Origin: an uncultured Caulobacter sp.
GTDB lineage: Bacteria; Pseudomonadota; Alphaproteobacteria; Caulobacterales; Caulobacteraceae
Assembly: GCA_937991555.1 (NCBI GenBank)
Contig: CALKHU010000111.1
Location: 1 to 5,711, forward strand
Direction of reading: 5' to 3'
Length of the DNA stretch: 5,711 bases
Under the pieces are notes generated by a model, which saw nothing but the letters and a program-made list of their open reading frames with translations, made no database searches and was not told where the DNA came from. Made by a program: the position numbers and the translations under genes. Shown piece by piece: positions 1-5,667 of this stretch. Positions within the stretch are counted from its first letter, which is position 1; the number at the start of each line of letters is the position of its first letter.

Positions 1-210
1 GGAGCTCAGCCACAGGGCGTCGAAGCGCGTCAGGCGGCCGAGGCGGGCGAGGGCCCGGGTCAGGTCGGCGGCGAACCAGATGCCGCCGGTCAGCAGGCAG
101 ACCATCACCGTCTCGTCGTCGATGCGCGGCGCGATCTGCGCGGCCAGCGCGGCGACCCGGTCGGCGAGCTCCTGCTCGGAGATCAGGACCGTCGGCTCGG
201 CCGCGCTCAT
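1..210 (-). CDS. hpt: Hypoxanthine phosphoribosyltransferase, N-terminal 70 residues (runs off left edge)
   Basis: Partial gene: the first 70 codons are present and the rest lies beyond base 1. The translation starts MSAAEPTVLISEQEL and continues through ADRVAALAAQI, VMVCLLTGGIWFAADLTRAL and FDALWLSS. This matches the N-terminal pattern of bacterial hypoxanthine(-guanine) phosphoribosyltransferases: a VLIS-E-EL opening, a helix, a 'vgvLkGg-fFaaDLtR' strand-loop-helix, then a strand leading to the 'SSYG' segment. The family transfers phosphoribose from PRPP to hypoxanthine or guanine in cytoplasmic purine salvage. The PRPP-binding motif and catalytic Asp lie outside the window, so substrate choice (hypoxanthine, guanine or xanthine) cannot be read here. 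The ATG at 210-208 is well supported: a GGAGGGG Shine-Dalgarno lies at 222-216 with a 5-nt spacer, and the ATG overlaps the upstream gene's TGA by one base (TGATG), suggesting translational coupling. Confidence 0.8.
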   Translation of the reverse strand, partial: MSAAEPTVLISEQELADRVAALAAQIAPRIDDETVMVCLLTGGIWFAADLTRALARLGRLTRFDALWLSS

Positions 211-1073
211 CAGTGCCCCTCCGCTGCGGCGTGGCCCGGCGCAGGCTCGGCGACCGGCTCGGCGTCGACGGGCGGCGGCGTGTGAGCGGGCTCGGCGCCG
301 ACCGCGCCGCGCAGGCTGACCCGCTCGGTCTCCCCCTTGGCCGGCGCATGGGCGGACGTTTCGCCCTTTGCCCCCTTGGTCAGCTCGAAGCTGACCTCCA
401 GCACCGCCGCGGTCGTCGGCGGATCGAGGATGGCCAGCGCGAAGTGGCGCGTCTCGCCGGGCGGGATCAGCGGGTCGGCCGGACTGGCCAGTTTCACCGC
501 GATGACCTTGCCGGCCTTGTTGAGCAGGCTGACCCGCAGCGGGGGCGCCTTGACCGGATGATCCTCGATGTTGCGCATGACCCCGGAGACGGCCAGGGCC
601 GCGTGGCCGTCCTGTAGCGCGGCCTCGGCCTCGACATCCTCGATCTCGAGGCCGACGCGGTTCACGTCGAGGCCGACGGCGGCGAAGGCGCTGGCCGTGC
701 GCGGCCACATCTCGACCACCGAGCCGCGGAACACCACCGCGCCCAGCGCCAGCGCCAGGACGGCGACGGCCATGCCGGCCCAGACGACCCCGACCGTCGC
801 CGCCTCGCGAACGCGTCGCTCGTTGGTCGCTTTCTGGCGGAAGACCTTGGGCAGTTCATCGCCGGGAAGCGCGCTGACCGGCGTCTCCTCGGGCGCCTCC
901 TCTTCCTTGACGGAGGCCCCGGCTTCGGGGTCGACGAAGAGCTCGAGATCGGCCTGCCCCTCGGCGGTCCAGCGGTTGCCGCAGGCCGAGCAGCGCACGG
1001 TCCGGCCGCCCGGACCGACCTTCTCGTCAGGTACGAAATAGCGGGTGGCGCACTCGGGACAGGTCAGTATCAT
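210..1073 (-). CDS. Zinc-ribbon (MJ0042-type) / DUF3426 single-pass membrane protein
   Basis: A 287-residue protein of unknown function. Residues 1-35 form an MJ0042-type zinc ribbon with Cys5-x2-Cys8 and Cys28-x2-Cys31, ending in the usual G-N-R-W. An acidic linker (about 40-75) follows, then a basic stretch (RQKATNERRVRE, 79-90) before one hydrophobic segment at about 92-115. Residues 135-231 resemble the DUF3426 fold: repeated beta strands, 'SGVMRNIEDHPVKAPPL', 'PPGETRHFALAILDPP' and a final 'LEVSFEL'. The tail from about 232 is Pro/Ala/Glu-rich, probably disordered, and has a short repeat (AKGET at 235-239 and 245-249). The basic residues before the membrane segment suggest the ribbon is cytoplasmic and the DUF3426 part periplasmic (inference). 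The ATG at 1073 is chosen because the ribbon begins there. The open frame continues upstream to 1808 only as antisense of ftsE, with no homologous content. The ribosome site is poorly spaced: the purine run GGGGAGCG ends about 13 nt before the ATG. The gene overlaps hpt by 1 nt and is divergent from ftsE. Confidence 0.85.
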   Translation of the reverse strand: MILTCPECATRYFVPDEKVGPGGRTVRCSACGNRWTAEGQADLELFVDPEAGASVKEEEAPEETPVSALPGDELPKVFRQKATNERRVREAATVGVVWAGMAVAVLALALGAVVFRGSVVEMWPRTASAFAAVGLDVNRVGLEIEDVEAEAALQDGHAALAVSGVMRNIEDHPVKAPPLRVSLLNKAGKVIAVKLASPADPLIPPGETRHFALAILDPPTTAAVLEVSFELTKGAKGETSAHAPAKGETERVSLRGAVGAEPAHTPPPVDAEPVAEPAPGHAAAEGH

Positions 1074-1130
1074 GCCGGCGAATCGGACGCTCCCCGCTCC
1101 TCCTCCCCGAGGTCGCCGATTTCGGCTCCC
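1074..1130. promoter_or_regulatory. Divergent control region between the zinc-ribbon gene and ftsE
   Basis: The 57 bp between the two divergent starts must hold, or adjoin, promoters for both units unless these lie inside the facing genes. I see no convincing -35/-10 pair (TTGAC-type or GCTANAWC) on either strand. Visible elements are a GAATC (a GANTC CcrM methylation site in alphaproteobacteria) at 1080-1084, a strongly strand-biased C/T-rich tract at about 1090-1108 that reads as a purine-rich ribosome-site-like stretch on the minus strand, and a 12-bp dyad GCCGATTTCGGC at 1115-1126, just before the ftsE ATG. ftsE itself lacks a recognisable Shine-Dalgarno within the normal 5-10 nt. A promoter role is inferred from geometry, not from a motif. 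Confidence 0.5.
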
Positions 1131-1865
1131 ATGTCCAGAAACCAGAACGCCGTATCTGGGGGCGAATCCCCCGCCGGGCCGGTCCTGCGCTTCGAGGGCG
1201 TGGGCATGCGCTACGGCCGCGCGCCGGAGGTCCTGAAGGATATCAACTTCGCGCTGGCGGCGGGCAGTTTCCACTTCCTGACCGGAGCCTCGGGCGCGGG
1301 CAAGAGCAGCCTGCTGAAGCTGATCTACCTGGCTGAACGCCCGTCTCGCGGGGTGATCGAACTGTTCGGCCGCGACGTCGAGGCGGTGCATCCGGCCGAC
1401 CGCCCGTTCCTCCGCCGCCGCATCGGCGTGGTGTTCCAGGAGTTCCGCCTGCTGGAGCACCTGTCGGCGTTCGACAATGTCGCCCTGCCGCTGCGCATCG
1501 CCGGCGCCAGGCCGGACAGCTACCGCGCCGACGTGGCCGAACTGCTGGCCTGGGTCGGCCTCAAGGACCGGATGCACGCCCTGCCCCCGACGCTGTCCGG
1601 CGGCGAGAAGCAGCGCCTCGCCATCGCCCGCGCGGTGGTCAACCGGCCCGACATCCTGCTGGCGGACGAGCCGACCGGCAACGTCGACGACGCCCACGCC
1701 ATCCGCATCCTCAAGCTGTTCGTCGAGCTGAACCGGCTGGGCACCACGGTGCTGATCGCCAGCCATGACGAAGACCTCGTCGCCCGCTCGGGCCAGCCGG
1801 TGCTGCACCTCGACAAGGGCCGCCTCCGTACGTTCGGCCGCGGCGTCGGGGAGCGTCTGGGATGA
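1131..1865 (+). CDS. ftsE: Cell division ATP-binding protein FtsE
   Basis: A 244-residue ABC ATPase. It works with FtsX at the division site, where ATP hydrolysis by FtsE is transmitted through FtsX to periplasmic peptidoglycan hydrolase activators. All ABC motifs are intact: Walker A GASGAGKS (52-59, Lys58), Q-loop Gln103 in VVFQEFRLL, signature LSGGE (155-159), Walker B ILLADE (175-180, catalytic Glu180), D-loop GNVDD (183-187) and H-loop His212 in ASHD. FtsE-specific traits are the 'SGAGKSSLLKLIYLAERPSRG' region, 'PFLRRRIGVVFQ' and 'DNVALPLRIAG', plus the ftsX gene directly downstream. The body aligns with E. coli FtsE (about 222 aa) from Val18-Leu19 onward, so the start at 1131 adds about 17 residues (MSRNQNAVSGGESPAG...). 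It is the first usable start I found in the frame, but it lacks a clear Shine-Dalgarno. The next Met (26, at 1206) would cut into the first conserved strand and is unlikely. The stop overlaps ftsX by 4 nt (ATGA). Confidence 0.96.
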   Translation: MSRNQNAVSGGESPAGPVLRFEGVGMRYGRAPEVLKDINFALAAGSFHFLTGASGAGKSSLLKLIYLAERPSRGVIELFGRDVEAVHPADRPFLRRRIGVVFQEFRLLEHLSAFDNVALPLRIAGARPDSYRADVAELLAWVGLKDRMHALPPTLSGGEKQRLAIARAVVNRPDILLADEPTGNVDDAHAIRILKLFVELNRLGTTVLIASHDEDLVARSGQPVLHLDKGRLRTFGRGVGERLG

Positions 1866-2755
1866 GCGAGCTGTTCGACGTCCGCCGCTGGAAGCCCGCG
1901 CCGCTGCTGCCGCGCAAGGACCCGCGCGACGGGGCGCTGGTCTTCGTCGTCGCCGTGCTCTGCTTTCTCGCCTGCCTGACCGCCATCGGGGCCCTGGCCG
2001 CCGACCGGGCGGCGCGCGGCTGGACCAGCCAGCTGACCGGCTCGGCCACGGTCGTAGTCCGCGCCAGCGGCGGCGAGACGCCGGACACCGCCGCCGGCCG
2101 CGCCGCCGAGGCGCTGGCCGGCGTCAAGGGCGTCACGGAGGCTCGCGCCCTGGAGAAGGAGCGCGCCGAGGCCCTGCTGGAGCCGTGGCTCGGCCGGGAG
2201 GCGCTGCTCGACGACCTGCCGATCCCGCGCCTGGTCACCGTCGACCTCGATCCGAAGGCGCCGGCGACCGCCGTGACCCTCGACAGGGCGCTGAAGGCGG
2301 CCGGGATCGACGCCACCGTCGACGACCACAGCCTGTGGATCGGCGATATCGAGCGCGGCGCGGGGATTGCCCGCTGGGCGGCGCTGGGCGTCTACCTGCT
2401 GATCGCCGCGGCGACGGCGGCGGTCATCGGATTCGCCACCCGCGCGGCCATGGCCGCCCACCGCGAGACCATCGAGGTGCTGCATCTGTCCGGGGCGCAG
2501 GCAAAGTTCGTCGTCAGCCTGTTCCAGACCCGCTTCGCCCGCGCCGCCGCCCTGGCGGGCTTGTTCGGGGCCGGAGGCGCCGCCACTATCGGCGCCTTGG
2601 CCAGACTCGCCGGCGGGGGAAAAGGGTTGACGCCCGTCCTGCCTGTGGCCTGGCTGGACCTGTTGGCGGTGCTGCCGACGCCGCTGCTGGCGGCGCTGGT
2701 CGCCGCCATCGCCGCCCGCATCGCCGCGCGCGGGCTGATCGGAGAGATGGCTTGA
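1862..2755 (+). CDS. ftsX: Cell division protein FtsX (ABC transporter permease-like)
   Basis: A 297-residue inner-membrane partner of FtsE. The topology fits the FtsX family: a short cytoplasmic N-terminus (MSELFDVRRWKPAPLLP), TM1 at about 25-47, a periplasmic extracellular domain at about 48-170, then three more hydrophobic segments at about 172-192, 222-248 and 260-288. The cytoplasmic stretch after TM2 (AAHRETIEVLHLSGAQAKFVVSLFQTRF) is the characteristic FtsX coupling region 'tIevL.l.GA....I...F..rf'. The periplasmic loop, which in studied species recruits amidase activators or hydrolases, is divergent, as expected. The start has a GGGGAG Shine-Dalgarno at 1848-1853, 8 nt upstream, and lies in an ATGA overlap with ftsE, which suggests coupled synthesis of the two subunits. 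The stop overlaps the next gene (TTGA). Identification rests on the topology, the coupling region and the ftsE neighbour. Confidence 0.94.
   Translation: MSELFDVRRWKPAPLLPRKDPRDGALVFVVAVLCFLACLTAIGALAADRAARGWTSQLTGSATVVVRASGGETPDTAAGRAAEALAGVKGVTEARALEKERAEALLEPWLGREALLDDLPIPRLVTVDLDPKAPATAVTLDRALKAAGIDATVDDHSLWIGDIERGAGIARWAALGVYLLIAAATAAVIGFATRAAMAAHRETIEVLHLSGAQAKFVVSLFQTRFARAAALAGLFGAGGAATIGALARLAGGGKGLTPVLPVAWLDLLAVLPTPLLAALVAAIAARIAARGLIGEMA
2741..2746 (+). promoter_or_regulatory. Ribosome binding site selecting a TTG start
   Basis: GGAGAG lies 5 nt before the TTG at 2752 and inside the 3' end of ftsX. The only nearby ATG (2747) is in the ftsX frame, so this site supports TTG 2752 as the start of the DUF218 gene. 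Confidence 0.75.
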
Positions 2756-3378
2756 GGACGCTGGTCGCCCTCCTCATCGTCGCGCTGATCTGGGTCGCCG
2801 GGCTCGTCGCCTTCGCCCAGCGGGTCGAGCGCTCGACTCCTCCGGCGGAACCGCCGGTGGCGGACGCCGTCGTGGCCCTGACCGGCGCCTCGGACCTGCG
2901 CCTGGAAGCCGCCGCGCGGCTGCTGGAGCGCGGCAAGGGCAAGCGCCTGCTGATCTCCGGCGTCAACCGCGAGGCCAGCCGCGAGGACATCCTCGAGGTC
3001 AGCCGGGCCGTGAAGCCGATCTACGACTGCTGCGTCGACCTCGGCTACACGGCCGCGGACACCATCGGCAACGCCGAGGAGATCGCCGAGTGGGCCCGCG
3101 GCAAGGACTTCCGGACCCTGATCGTCGTCACCTCCGACTACCACATGCCGCGGGCGATGCTGGAGATCCGCGCCGCCATGCCGGAGGCGGAGCTGATCGA
3201 GTACCCGGTGGTCACTGGCCTGGTCGATGTCGACGGCTGGTGGAAGCACGGCGGGGATGCGCGGCGGCTCGTCGTCGAGTACTGCAAGTACCTCGCGATT
3301 CTGGCCCGCGAAGGCGTGCTGTCGCTCGCGCCGCGGGACGAGGCCGCCGGTGCCGCTGACGAGGAAGTGAAGTCTTGA
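2752..3378 (+). CDS. DUF218 / YdcF-ElyC-SanA-like membrane-anchored protein
   Basis: A 208-residue protein read from a TTG start in a TTGA overlap with ftsX. Residues 4-22 (LVALLIVALIWVAGLVAFA) are one hydrophobic signal-anchor segment, so the rest is probably periplasmic. A Pro-rich linker (28-37) precedes a DUF218 domain at about 38-160. Its visible signatures are DAVVALTGAS (38-47), RLLISGV (65-71), the TIGNAEE segment (104-110) and IVVTSDYHMPRA (124-135). These match the family's conserved 'TGG', 'lSG', 'T..NA.e' and 'vts..HmpRa' positions. Family members include E. coli ElyC, SanA and YdcF; ElyC and SanA are tied to envelope integrity or peptidoglycan, but the biochemical activity is generally unsettled. 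Its place between ftsX and an acyltransferase supports an envelope role (inference). Adjacent Cys93-Cys94 might be redox-active or structural if periplasmic; I cannot tell which. The long in-frame extension upstream of 2752 is a shadow of ftsX. Confidence 0.88.
   Translation: MRTLVALLIVALIWVAGLVAFAQRVERSTPPAEPPVADAVVALTGASDLRLEAAARLLERGKGKRLLISGVNREASREDILEVSRAVKPIYDCCVDLGYTAADTIGNAEEIAEWARGKDFRTLIVVTSDYHMPRAMLEIRAAMPEAELIEYPVVTGLVDVDGWWKHGGDARRLVVEYCKYLAILAREGVLSLAPRDEAAGAADEEVKS
2842..2857. repeat. Perfect GC-rich inverted repeat inside the DUF218 gene
   Basis: CCGGCGG-AA-CCGCCGG has 7-nt perfect arms around 2 nt, so in RNA it would be at least a 6-bp stem with a GAAC loop. It encodes the Pro-rich linker (PPAEPPV) between the membrane anchor and the DUF218 domain. 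No T-run follows, so it is not an intrinsic terminator. It may simply reflect the GC-rich codons for proline, glycine and alanine. Confidence 0.6.
3361..3367 (+). promoter_or_regulatory. Ribosome binding site selecting a second TTG start
   Basis: GAGGAAG lies 7 nt before the TTG at 3375, within the last codons of the DUF218 gene. No ATG or GTG near the start fits the acyltransferase frame as well, so this site decides the start. Confidence 0.75.
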
Positions 3379-4088
3379 TCTGGATCCGGTCGATCGCCTT
3401 CACGATCGCCTTCTACCTTTACTCGACCGTCTGCGCCCTGGTCATGGTCCCCCTGTTCCTGGGCCCCCGCGCCTGGGTGACCCGCGCCCTGACCTGGCAC
3501 GGCCACGGCGTCGCCTTCCTGTTGCGCTGGCTGGCCGGCATCCGGTTCGAGGTCCGGGGCCTGCACCACCTGCCGAAGGGCGCGGCCCTGATCGCCGGCA
3601 AGCACCACGCCTTCTTCGACATCTTCGGCGGCTTCACGGTGCTGCCGGACGCCTGCTTCGTGATGAAGAAGGAACTGGCCTGGGTGCCGTTCATCGGCTG
3701 GTACGCGGCCAAGGCGAAGATGATCGTCGTCGACCGCGACGCCCACGCCAACGCGCTGCGCAAGCTGGTCCGCGACGCCAAGGACCGGTTCGCCCACACC
3801 CGCCAGCTGGTCATCTTCGCCGAAGGCACCCGCAAGGCGCCCGGCGACCCGCCCGACTACAAGCCGGGCATCGCCGCCCTGTATCGGGAACTGGAGATGC
3901 CGGTGGTCCCGCTGGCGCTGAACACCGGCGTCCACTGGCCGGCGCACGGATTCAAGCGCCTGCCCGGAACGATCGTCTTCGAGTTCCTCGAACCGATCCC
4001 CCCGGGCCTCAAGCGCGGCGAGTTCATGCGCCAGCTCCAGAGCCGCATCGAGACTGCCAGCGACGCCCTGGTCGAACAGGGCCTCTGA
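3375..4088 (+). CDS. plsC: PlsC-type 1-acyl-sn-glycerol-3-phosphate acyltransferase
   Basis: A 237-residue membrane-associated acyltransferase of the LPLAT/PlsC family, which acylates lysophosphatidic acid to phosphatidic acid on the cytoplasmic face of the inner membrane. An N-terminal hydrophobic segment (about 7-30) anchors it. Catalytic block I is H77-x4-D82 within AGKHHAFFD. Block II is around VVDRD (118-122). Block III is FAEGTR (148-153), with the substrate-binding Glu150-Gly-Thr-Arg153. Block IV is VVPLALNTG (177-185). The downstream 'YKPGIAALYRELEMPVVP' is typical of the family. Block I has Lys-His-His-Ala-Phe-Phe-Asp where many alphaproteobacterial homologues, as I recall them, have KHQSAWD, but the essential His and Asp are kept. 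It starts with TTG in a TTGA overlap with the DUF218 gene and is the last gene of the ftsE operon. Acyl donor and exact lysolipid cannot be read from sequence. Other alphaproteobacterial genomes can hold several paralogues, so plsC is a family-level name. Confidence 0.87.
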   Translation: MIWIRSIAFTIAFYLYSTVCALVMVPLFLGPRAWVTRALTWHGHGVAFLLRWLAGIRFEVRGLHHLPKGAALIAGKHHAFFDIFGGFTVLPDACFVMKKELAWVPFIGWYAAKAKMIVVDRDAHANALRKLVRDAKDRFAHTRQLVIFAEGTRKAPGDPPDYKPGIAALYRELEMPVVPLALNTGVHWPAHGFKRLPGTIVFEFLEPIPPGLKRGEFMRQLQSRIETASDALVEQGL

Positions 4089-4102
4089 CCGCGGTCCGGA
4101 CC
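4087..4102. repeat. Two overlapping perfect palindromes in the convergent gap
   Basis: GACCGCGGTC (4087-4096) and GGTCCGGACC (4093-4102) share GGTC. Each is a perfect 10-bp palindrome, and together they fill almost all the 14 bp between the acyltransferase stop and the chemoreceptor stop. As hairpins they would give only 3-bp stems with tetraloops and no T-run follows, so a standard intrinsic terminator is not supported. I see no better terminator for either gene; weak bidirectional termination or a protein site is speculative. Confidence 0.5.
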
Positions 4103-5581
4103 CTAGAACTCCTGCCAGTCCTGGCCGACGGCCATCGCCGGGATCTGCGGACGGTGCTCGACGGCCGGCCCGGACCGCACGGCGGCGACCGGCCGCCGCG
4201 GAGGGACGGCGGACTCCCCGACGCGGAAGCGCTCGACTAGGCCGGCCAGCCGCCCTGCCTCGACCTTCAGCGACTGCGCCGCGGCGGTCGACTGCTCGAC
4301 CATGGCGGCGTTCTGCTGGGTCATCTGGTCCATCTGGTTCACGGCGGCGTTCACCTCCGCCAGGCCGGTCGACTGCTCGTCCGCCGAGGCGCTGATCTCA
4401 CGCACCAGGCCATGGATCTCCGCCACCCGGCCGACGATCGTGACCAGCGCTTCGCCCGTCTGCCCGACCATCTGGACGCCCTGCCGCACATGGCCGGACG
4501 ACGCGTTGATGAGGGCCTTGATCTCCTTGGCGGCCTCGGCCGAGCGCTGGGCGAGGGCCCGGACCTCGGAGGCGACGACCGCGAAGCCGCGGCCGGCCTC
4601 CCCCGCCCGCGCCGCCTCGACCCCGGCGTTCAGCGCCAGGAGGTTGGTCTGGAAGGCGATCTCGTCGATCACCCCGATGATCTGGCCGATCTCGCTCGAC
4701 GACCGCTCGATCTCGCCCATCGCGGCGACGGCGTCGCGGACCACGGCGCCCGATCGCTCGGCGTCCTCGCGGGCGGTGGTGACGACCCCGGCGGCCTGGC
4801 GGGCCCCTTCGGCCGTCCGCCGGACCGTGGCGGTGATCTGGTCGAGCGCCGCCGCCGTCTGTTCCAGGCTGGCCGCCTGCTGCTCGGTGCGCTTCGACAG
4901 GTCGTCGCTCGCCCCCGAGATCTCCGCAGAGCCGGATGCGATGGCGCCCGTCGCCTCGACGATCGCCGCCATCGCCGTCCGCAACGCGCCCACGGCAGCG
5001 TTGAAGTCGAGCTTGAGTTGCTCGTAGTTGTCGGCCAGTTGCGCGTCGATACGGGCCGTCAGGTCGCCGGCGGCGAGATGGTGCAGCCCCTCGGCGAGGC
5101 GGGCGACCACCGCCTTCTGCTCTTCCTCGCTGCCGCGCCGCCGGTCGGCCTCGATCCGCGCCTGCTCGACGGCGGTGACGTCGGCGGCGAACTTGATGAC
5201 CTTGCAGGGCTTTCCGGCGGCGTCCAGGACCGGGTTGTAGGAGGCCTGGATCCAGATCTCGCGGCCGCCCTTGCCCAGCCGCCGGTACTTGCTGGAGAAG
5301 AACTCGCCGTTGTTCAGCGCACGCCAGAAGTCCCGGTACTCCTGCGACTGGGCGTAGTCCGGCGGGCAGAACATGCTGTGGTGCCTGCCCTCGATCTCGT
5401 CGAGGCTGTAGCCGACCGCCGCCAGGAAGTTGTCGTTGGCGCGGATGACCGTGCCGTCGAGGTTGAACTCGATGACGGCCTGCGATCGCTCCATGGCCGC
5501 AACCTTCGCTTCAAGATCCTGGAGATGCCGGCTCGCCTTGGCCGAATCCTCCTGACTCCGAACCCCGAACGCCTTGAACAT
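4103..5581 (-). CDS. Soluble PAS-HAMP methyl-accepting chemotaxis protein
   Basis: A 492-residue chemoreceptor with no transmembrane segment or signal peptide, hence cytoplasmic. Domains in order: a short helix (12-33); one PAS domain at about 34-138, with '[22 protein letters not shown]' and a PAC part '[18 protein letters not shown]', the subtype common in proteobacterial chemoreceptors and in P. aeruginosa BdlA; a HAMP-like segment at about 157-208 ('[17 protein letters not shown]'); and the MCP signalling coiled coil at about 225-455. The kinase-contact tip is intact: [24 protein letters not shown] with [11 protein letters not shown] at 318-328. Glu/Gln pairs typical of methylation sites lie in both helices ([19 protein letters not shown]). 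The C-terminus is DWQEF, resembling the CheR/CheB-docking pentapeptide (xWxxF, NWETF in E. coli). The ligand is unknown. The ATG at 5581 is preferred; a GTG at 5596 (five extra residues, MRGGV) with GGGGAAGAG just upstream is a real alternative. It is convergent with the ftsE operon and probably monocistronic within this window. Confidence 0.93.
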   Translation of the reverse strand: MFKAFGVRSQEDSAKASRHLQDLEAKVAAMERSQAVIEFNLDGTVIRANDNFLAAVGYSLDEIEGRHHSMFCPPDYAQSQEYRDFWRALNNGEFFSSKYRRLGKGGREIWIQASYNPVLDAAGKPCKVIKFAADVTAVEQARIEADRRRGSEEEQKAVVARLAEGLHHLAAGDLTARIDAQLADNYEQLKLDFNAAVGALRTAMAAIVEATGAIASGSAEISGASDDLSKRTEQQAASLEQTAAALDQITATVRRTAEGARQAAGVVTTAREDAERSGAVVRDAVAAMGEIERSSSEIGQIIGVIDEIAFQTNLLALNAGVEAARAGEAGRGFAVVASEVRALAQRSAEAAKEIKALINASSGHVRQGVQMVGQTGEALVTIVGRVAEIHGLVREISASADEQSTGLAEVNAAVNQMDQMTQQNAAMVEQSTAAAQSLKVEAGRLAGLVERFRVGESAVPPRRPVAAVRSGPAVEHRPQIPAMAVGQDWQEF

Positions 5582-5633
5582 GACGCCACCCCGCACACTC
5601 TTCCCCGCGCTCGCAATTTATGCATGCACCCGG

Positions 5634-5639
5634 ATTATC
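5634..5639 (-). promoter_or_regulatory. Candidate -10 element of the chemoreceptor promoter
   Basis: On the minus strand GATAAT (5639-5634) is close to the general -10 consensus and is one of few AT-rich patches here. It sits 13 nt downstream of a CtrA-like box. No TTGACA/TTGACG-type -35 stands 16-18 nt upstream, which fits an activator-dependent promoter. If this is the -10, the box is centred near -33. Transcription would begin at about 5625-5628, roughly 45 nt before the ATG. Confidence 0.4.
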
Positions 5640-5650
5640 TGAGCGGCTGT

Positions 5651-5667
5651 GGTTAACGCACCCATAA
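5651..5667 (-). promoter_or_regulatory. CtrA-like binding box upstream of the chemoreceptor gene
   Basis: Read on the minus strand the site is TTAT-N7-TTAACC, against the CtrA consensus TTAA-N7-TTAA(C): one half-site has three of four bases and the other all four plus the following C, with the exact 7-nt spacing. TTAA is rare in DNA this GC-rich. CtrA is the Caulobacterales cell-cycle regulator that controls many flagellar and chemotaxis genes, so a receptor gene is a plausible target. It lies about 55-85 nt upstream of the start codon candidates. Actual binding is inferred. Confidence 0.5.

Noticed and set aside
1074..1808. Open frame extending the zinc-ribbon gene upstream on the minus strand by 245 codons
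   Set aside because: It is antisense to ftsE, has no recognisable domain, and the zinc ribbon begins exactly at ATG 1073. Long stop-free antisense frames are expected at this GC content.
1765..2751. Plus-strand open frame fused in frame to the DUF218 gene, giving a 537-residue protein
   Set aside because: The upstream part overlaps ftsX in another frame and is Arg/Gly/Ala-rich low-complexity sequence. The TTG at 2752 with GGAGAG gives a normal-length DUF218 protein.
2392..3947. Minus-strand open frames of 269-285 codons across ftsX, DUF218 and plsC
   Set aside because: They are antisense shadows of three well-supported genes and contain no recognisable motif.
5450..5581. Haem- or flavin-binding in the chemoreceptor PAS domain, suggested by His67-His68
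   Set aside because: These residues are a general feature of this PAS subtype, and I cannot assign a cofactor from sequence alone.
5608..5632. Possible sigma-54 promoter around AAATTGCG on the minus strand
   Set aside because: The GG at the -24 position, 10 nt before the -12 GC, is absent (CA is found instead).
4412..5656. 414-codon plus-strand open frame antisense to the chemoreceptor
   Set aside because: Composition is Arg/Gly/Leu/Asp-rich with no domain, and the opposite strand encodes an unmistakable MCP with intact PAS and signalling tip.
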